A stretch of 11,123 nt of DNA from JBDHTO01 sp039808665 (GTDB lineage: Bacteria; Pseudomonadota; Alphaproteobacteria; Paracaedibacterales; JAKBAR01), in the NCBI GenBank assembly GCA_039808665.1, contig JBDHTO010000034.1, forward strand, positions 1 to 11,123, given 5' to 3'. How positions within the stretch are numbered: the first letter of the stretch is position 1; the number at the start of each line of letters is the position of its first letter. This document shows positions 8,333 to 11,123 of the stretch, in pieces. The position numbers and the translations under genes are program-made. A model generated the notes under the pieces. It was not told the origin of the DNA, made no database searches, and saw only the letters and a list, made by a program, of their open reading frames with translations.

Positions 8333-9477
8333 ATGTTCCAACATTTTCAAGACGTGACACAAGTATTTTAGGCAGGTGGTGGTGGACGGTGGATCGCTGG
8401 AATCTTTCCGCTGTATTTTTACTCATGCTGATTGGCGTCATGTTAAGTTTTGCGGCAAGTCCAGCTGTTGCGGACCGCCTCAATCTTGGGAGTTTTTATT
8501 TCGTCAAGCGTCATATTCTTATGATTCCCTTTGCCCTACTCTCTATGGTGGCACTTTCTCTTTTCAGCCCCAGAGAGATTCGAAAATTTGCGATTCTTGG
8601 TTTTTCACTCAGTTTTATTGCACTCATCGCAACGCTTATCATCGGTGTTGAGGTCAAAGGCGCAAAACGATGGATCAACCTTGCCGGTATGTCCCTTCAG
8701 GCCTCAGAATTCATGAAACCTTTTTTTGCAGTAATGATTGCATGGACACTTTCCCAGGCGCACAAAAACCCGAATTTTCCCGGATTGACGATTTCCTTTG
8801 GGCTTTTATGTTCTGTTCTTGCACTTTTACTTCTACAACCCGATCTTGGTATGTCGGTTGTCATGACAAGCACGTGGATCGCTCAACTTTTTATTGCAGG
8901 TATGCCTATTATTTGGATGGTTGTCCTTGCGGTTGGTGCCTTGGTCGGTATTTTAGGCGCCTATATTTTTCTCCCCCACGTCGCAAAACGTATTGATCAA
9001 TTCATTCACCCAGAGAGTTATGGGGATGCAAAAAATGAGCTTTATCAAATCCATCAATCTTTGGATGCATTTGCAAGTGGTGGCATTCTTGGTAAAGGTC
9101 CCGGTGAGGGTGTGGTTAAACGGTTTGTCCCCGATGCCCATGCAGACTTTGTCTTTGCCGTCGCAGGAGAAGAGTTTGGGCTTTTCCTTTGCCTGTTTAT
9201 CGTTAGTCTGTTTGCTTTTATTATTATTCGCGCCCTGATTAAAACGGTCTCCGGGGGAAATCTTTTTGCACTTCTATCCGTTGTAGGACTTATCTCTCAA
9301 TTTGGTCTTCAGGCGGTGATTAATATGGCCTCATCCCTTCATCTCATCCCAACAAAGGGAATGACGATGCCTTTTATTAGCTATGGAGGATCGTCACTTA
9401 TTGCGCTGGGTATCGCCCTGGGGATGGTCTTTGCACTGACAAGAAAACAACACGGAAGTGTCGTTGAGGGCATTTAA
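8329..9477 (+). CDS. ftsW: Septal peptidoglycan glycosyltransferase FtsW (SEDS family)
   Basis: FtsW is a polytopic inner-membrane SEDS glycosyltransferase that polymerises lipid II at the septum with FtsI. The 382-residue protein has the alpha-type N-terminus RWWWTVDRW (17-25) and about ten hydrophobic segments. GAKRWI (111-116) precedes QASEFMK (124-130), where most family members have QPSE-xxK. In the large periplasmic loop, GKGPGEGVVKRFVPDAHADF (255-274) includes D273 in the HxDF motif, the aspartate considered catalytic in SEDS proteins. The C-terminal motif is PFISYGGSS (348-356). RodA is the alternative, but the murD neighbour and GPGEG-type loop favour FtsW. It starts with ATGA overlapping the murD stop, with AAGG about 11 nt upstream. 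In typical clusters murG follows; here the next gene is convergent, and the two stop codons overlap. Confidence 0.96.
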   Translation: MNVPTFSRRDTSILGRWWWTVDRWNLSAVFLLMLIGVMLSFAASPAVADRLNLGSFYFVKRHILMIPFALLSMVALSLFSPREIRKFAILGFSLSFIALIATLIIGVEVKGAKRWINLAGMSLQASEFMKPFFAVMIAWTLSQAHKNPNFPGLTISFGLLCSVLALLLLQPDLGMSVVMTSTWIAQLFIAGMPIIWMVVLAVGALVGILGAYIFLPHVAKRIDQFIHPESYGDAKNELYQIHQSLDAFASGGILGKGPGEGVVKRFVPDAHADFVFAVAGEEFGLFLCLFIVSLFAFIIIRALIKTVSGGNLFALLSVVGLISQFGLQAVINMASSLHLIPTKGMTMPFISYGGSSLIALGIALGMVFALTRKQHGSVVEGI

Positions 9478-9512
9478 TCGAGGACGCGCACCAAAAGTGT
9501 ATTTCCCTCAAC
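9463..9512. repeat. Inverted repeat bracketing the convergent ftsW/nfeD stops
   Basis: GTTGAGGG at 9463-9470 and CCCTCAAC at 9505-9512 are perfect 8-bp arms around a 34-nt loop that contains both stop codons (9474-9477). Neither strand has the compact stem plus U-run of an intrinsic terminator, and I see no such structure elsewhere at this junction. The repeat is symmetrical and could form in either transcript, but a loop this long makes a stable hairpin uncertain. Confidence 0.4.
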
Positions 9513-9932
9513 ACCTTCGATGGTGATAGAAGCGCCAGCTTTGGCATCTTTCCCTCGAACAACCCAATAAGAATCACCGATACGAACACGTCCTTTTCCA
9601 TGAGTGATCGGATCGTCAAGAACGAAGGTTTGCCCGACAAGGGCTTTTCCTCGTTGGTTGAGGCTTTCATCCCCAGCACTATGCCAAAGATATTTGTGAT
9701 AGGTTACGGATCCCAAAATCATAAAGAGGATTGATGCGCAACAAAATGTAATCAAAATCCATGTCAGGTGAAGATGGGGAAGACAATATAAAACGAGAGA
9801 GGTGAGAAGGCTCCCAAGCCCTAACCACAACAGGTAAACACCAGGAACCAGCATCTCAAAACATGCAATAACTACACCCAAAACGCCCCAAAAAACGGGA
9901 TTTCTTGCATACTCTGTTAAAAGCTCGTACAT
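9474..9932 (-). CDS. NfeD-like membrane protein (short NfeD1b type)
   Basis: This is a 152-residue inner-membrane protein of the NfeD family. About three hydrophobic segments (roughly 13-30, 31-50 and 56-76) include the family-like FEMLVPGVYLLWLGLGS. A soluble OB-fold-like domain follows (about 92-150), with LNQRGKALVGQTFVLDDPI, GKGRVRIGDSYWVVRG and a final VEGNTLLV. Short NfeD proteins lack the serine-protease domain of long forms and are usually encoded beside an SPFH/stomatin gene, where they are thought to help membrane quality control or microdomain organisation. No SPFH gene is present here; instead it follows ppa by 25 nt, so the two are probably one transcript. The start at 9932 has a good AGGGGA ribosome site (9939-9944, 6-nt spacing). 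Its stop overlaps that of ftsW. The biochemical role is not known from sequence. Confidence 0.88.
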   Translation of the reverse strand: MYELLTEYARNPVFWGVLGVVIACFEMLVPGVYLLWLGLGSLLTSLVLYCLPHLHLTWILITFCCASILFMILGSVTYHKYLWHSAGDESLNQRGKALVGQTFVLDDPITHGKGRVRIGDSYWVVRGKDAKAGASITIEGVEGNTLLVRVLD

Positions 9933-9957
9933 AAAATATCCCCTTTTTCAGCTGCAC

Positions 9958-10485
9958 TTATTTTTTTGCGGCTTCGATTCCCTTTTTTACAAGGTCTTCC
10001 GCCTCTTCTCTATCAACCCAGCCAATAATTTTGACCCATTTTCCCTTTTCAAGATCTTTGTAATGCTTGAAAAAGTGCTCAATTCTATCCCGAAGAATGA
10101 TGGGAAGATCCTGATAAGACTGAATATTGGAATAAAATGGATCTAGCTTATCCACGGGAACCGCGATAATTTTTTCATCAAGTCCTGATTCATCCTCCAT
10201 CAACATCGCTCCGATGGGACGGGAACGCACGACAGAGCCATGAACAACAGGGAAAGAAGTGAGAACAAGAACATCACAAGGATCGCCATCCGCTGACAAT
10301 GTGTGGGGTATAAACCCATAATTTGACGGATAAACCATAGACGTGTGTACAAATCTGTCCACAAAAAGCGCCCCTGAATCCTTATCAAGTTCGTACTTTA
10401 CGGGATATCCTCCCATGGGAATTTCAATCACAACGTGGATATCATGTGGAGGATTAGCGCCTGCTGGAATTTTACTTACGTCCAT
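9958..10485 (-). CDS. ppa: Inorganic pyrophosphatase (family I, soluble)
   Basis: Ppa is a cytosolic Mg-dependent enzyme that hydrolyses pyrophosphate to two phosphates, pulling forward nucleotide, protein and lipid biosynthesis. The 175-residue length is standard for the prokaryotic family I enzyme. The active-site set known from the E. coli enzyme is present throughout, shifted by one residue: E21, K30, E32, R44, Y56, D66, D68, D71, D98, D103, K105, Y142 and K143. The metal-binding signature reads D66-G-D-P-C-D71. The opening MDVSKIPAGANPPHDI is typical of alphaproteobacteria. The ATG at 10483-10485 (minus strand) is preceded by AGGAGA at 10496-10501 with 10-nt spacing. It is the first gene of a leftward pair with nfeD and is divergent from the rodZ-like gene. 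Confidence 0.98.
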   Translation of the reverse strand: MDVSKIPAGANPPHDIHVVIEIPMGGYPVKYELDKDSGALFVDRFVHTSMVYPSNYGFIPHTLSADGDPCDVLVLTSFPVVHGSVVRSRPIGAMLMEDESGLDEKIIAVPVDKLDPFYSNIQSYQDLPIILRDRIEHFFKHYKDLEKGKWVKIIGWVDREEAEDLVKKGIEAAKK

Positions 10486-10650
10486 AAGTGGATTATCTCC
10501 TTTAATCTTTTGATGCTTGCATTTCCAATCAGTCTACCATAAATATCTGCGCTACTCCATGGCTTCATCTCCCCTCTTTTCCAAAAATATCATTTTGGAT
10601 TTGCATCCTGGATAAAACGTGTTAGCATTTCGTAACATTCACATTGAGTT
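10486..10650. other. Divergent intergenic region between ppa and the rodZ-like gene
   Basis: The 165-bp region should hold promoters for both divergent genes. I see the ppa ribosome site (10496-10501) and an inverted repeat at 10580-10599. Rightward, TTGCAT at 10601-10606 and TAGCAT at 10623-10628 (16-nt spacer) are a weak promoter-like pair. No convincing sigma70-like pair stands out for ppa. There is no open frame of note, no tRNA-like fold and no terminator-like stem with a T-run. Confidence 0.5.
10580..10599. repeat. Short inverted repeat in the divergent promoter region
   Basis: TCCAAAA (10580-10586) and TTTTGGA (10593-10599) form a perfect 7-bp inverted repeat around a 6-nt centre. The spacing is right for a dimeric repressor site, and the position next to the weak rodZ-side promoter candidate fits an operator. 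No run of T follows, so it is not an intrinsic terminator. Confidence 0.4.
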
Positions 10651-11123
10651 GTGTTGAGACCTGTGGCACAAAGAGCAACAGCTTTAAAGGAAGATATAGA
10701 TCTTCTTCATGAAGAAGATCTTGAGCACGCACCCGCAGTATCTGTGGGTCTTTTTTTAAAACAAAGACGAGAAACACTTAATCTTTCTATCCAAAATATA
10801 GCCTCAAAAATTCGTGTTCGCGCGTTTTACCTTGAAGCCATAGAGATGGGAGAGTTTGAAAAAATCCCCGGTACGCTTTACTTAAGTGGATTCATTAAAC
10901 TCTATGCCCGGGTTTTGAATTTGGATGGAGAAGAACTTCTAAGAAGACTTGATCTTGACCGCGTCGAACCCACAATCTCAGAGCGTCCCATTTATCTTTC
11001 AAGCAACCTAGAACCAAGTCGCATGGCCTACTATCTCTCGGGTGGTATAGCATGTTTTTCTCTTCTTCTCATGTATATTGTTTTTTTTACAGATACACAG
11101 ACTGAGCCAACGAAAGAACCGGC
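10651..11123 (+). CDS. rodZ: RodZ-like helix-turn-helix membrane protein (partial, 3' end off window)
   Basis: RodZ is a bitopic inner-membrane protein whose cytoplasmic Xre-like helix-turn-helix domain binds MreB and links it to the cell-elongation machinery. About 157 codons are visible. Residues 1-29 are an acidic leader rich in Glu and Asp. VGLFLKQRRETLNLSIQNIA (32-51) starts the HTH domain, which continues through YLEAIEMGEFEKIPG and LYLSGFIKLYARVLNLD. A membrane segment lies at about 125-146 (MAYYLSGG to IVFF), followed by the start of a periplasmic linker (DTQTEPTKEP). The frame opens after a TGA at 10645; GTG 10651 is the first start, with TTG 10654 and GTG 10663 as alternatives, none with a clear Shine-Dalgarno site. 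A much later GTG (10744) would begin exactly at the HTH domain. The domain order fits RodZ; a generic HTH_25 protein is the alternative. Confidence 0.85.
   Translation, partial: MLRPVAQRATALKEDIDLLHEEDLEHAPAVSVGLFLKQRRETLNLSIQNIASKIRVRAFYLEAIEMGEFEKIPGTLYLSGFIKLYARVLNLDGEELLRRLDLDRVEPTISERPIYLSSNLEPSRMAYYLSGGIACFSLLLMYIVFFTDTQTEPTKEP
10698..10721. repeat. Perfect 24-bp palindrome inside the rodZ-like gene
   Basis: The half-site AGATCTTCTTCA (10698-10709) is followed directly by its exact reverse complement (10710-10721), with no spacer. It falls in codons 16-24 (I-D-L-L-H-E-E-D-L) if the gene starts at 10651, that is, 48-71 nt after the start codon. As RNA it could form a stem only with a few central bases unpaired; as DNA it is a two-fold symmetrical site. 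Confidence 0.9.

Noticed and set aside
1..11123. CRISPR arrays, insertion sequences, prophage, tRNA or rRNA genes, defence systems
   Set aside because: No regularly spaced repeats, transposase-like proteins, integrase, or RNA-gene-like folds were seen; the window is almost fully accounted for by housekeeping genes.

Overview
This window is a compact, co-directional peptidoglycan and cell-division cluster (dcw/mra type), followed by a short convergent operon and the start of a rightward gene. The proteins look alphaproteobacterial. MurD has the alpha-type GGKAKVGGIESL stretch, FtsW opens with RWWWTVDRW, and MraY, FtsI and the pyrophosphatase resemble alphaproteobacterial versions. The base composition looks moderate to AT-leaning by eye (not computed), unlike GC-rich free-living alphaproteobacteria. 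An intracellular or host-associated lineage such as Holosporales or a relative is possible, but this is inference from style and not a taxonomic assignment.

Layout. Positions 1-98 are a short leader with a weak candidate promoter. Positions 99-9477 on the + strand hold rsmH (16S rRNA methyltransferase), ftsL, ftsI (PBP3), murE, murF, mraY, murD and ftsW. Successive genes overlap by 4-14 nt or are separated by 1-10 nt, so the block is almost certainly co-transcribed and partly translationally coupled. Positions 9474-9932 (nfeD-like) and 9958-10485 (ppa) form a leftward pair, ppa first. The stop codons of nfeD and ftsW overlap tail to tail. Positions 10486-10650 are a divergent intergenic region. 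From 10651 a rodZ-like gene runs rightward off the window edge.

How the genes work together. MurD adds D-Glu to UDP-MurNAc-L-Ala, MurE adds meso-diaminopimelate (its DNPR motif is visible), and MurF adds D-Ala-D-Ala. MraY transfers the phospho-MurNAc-pentapeptide to undecaprenyl phosphate to make lipid I. FtsW polymerises lipid II and FtsI crosslinks the strands at the septum, with FtsL as part of the regulatory FtsQLB complex. RodZ-family proteins link MreB to the elongation machinery, and pyrophosphatase drives biosynthesis generally. The usual continuation of the cluster after ftsW (murG, murC, murB, ddl, ftsQ, ftsA, ftsZ) is absent, so the cluster is broken at ftsW.

I found no convincing evidence of a novel system: no CRISPR, mobile element, toxin-antitoxin or defence genes, and no tRNA or rRNA. 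The most notable oddities are a perfect 24-bp palindrome inside the 5' coding part of the rodZ-like gene, a divergent signature motif in RsmH, and the terminator-less convergent junction between ftsW and nfeD.
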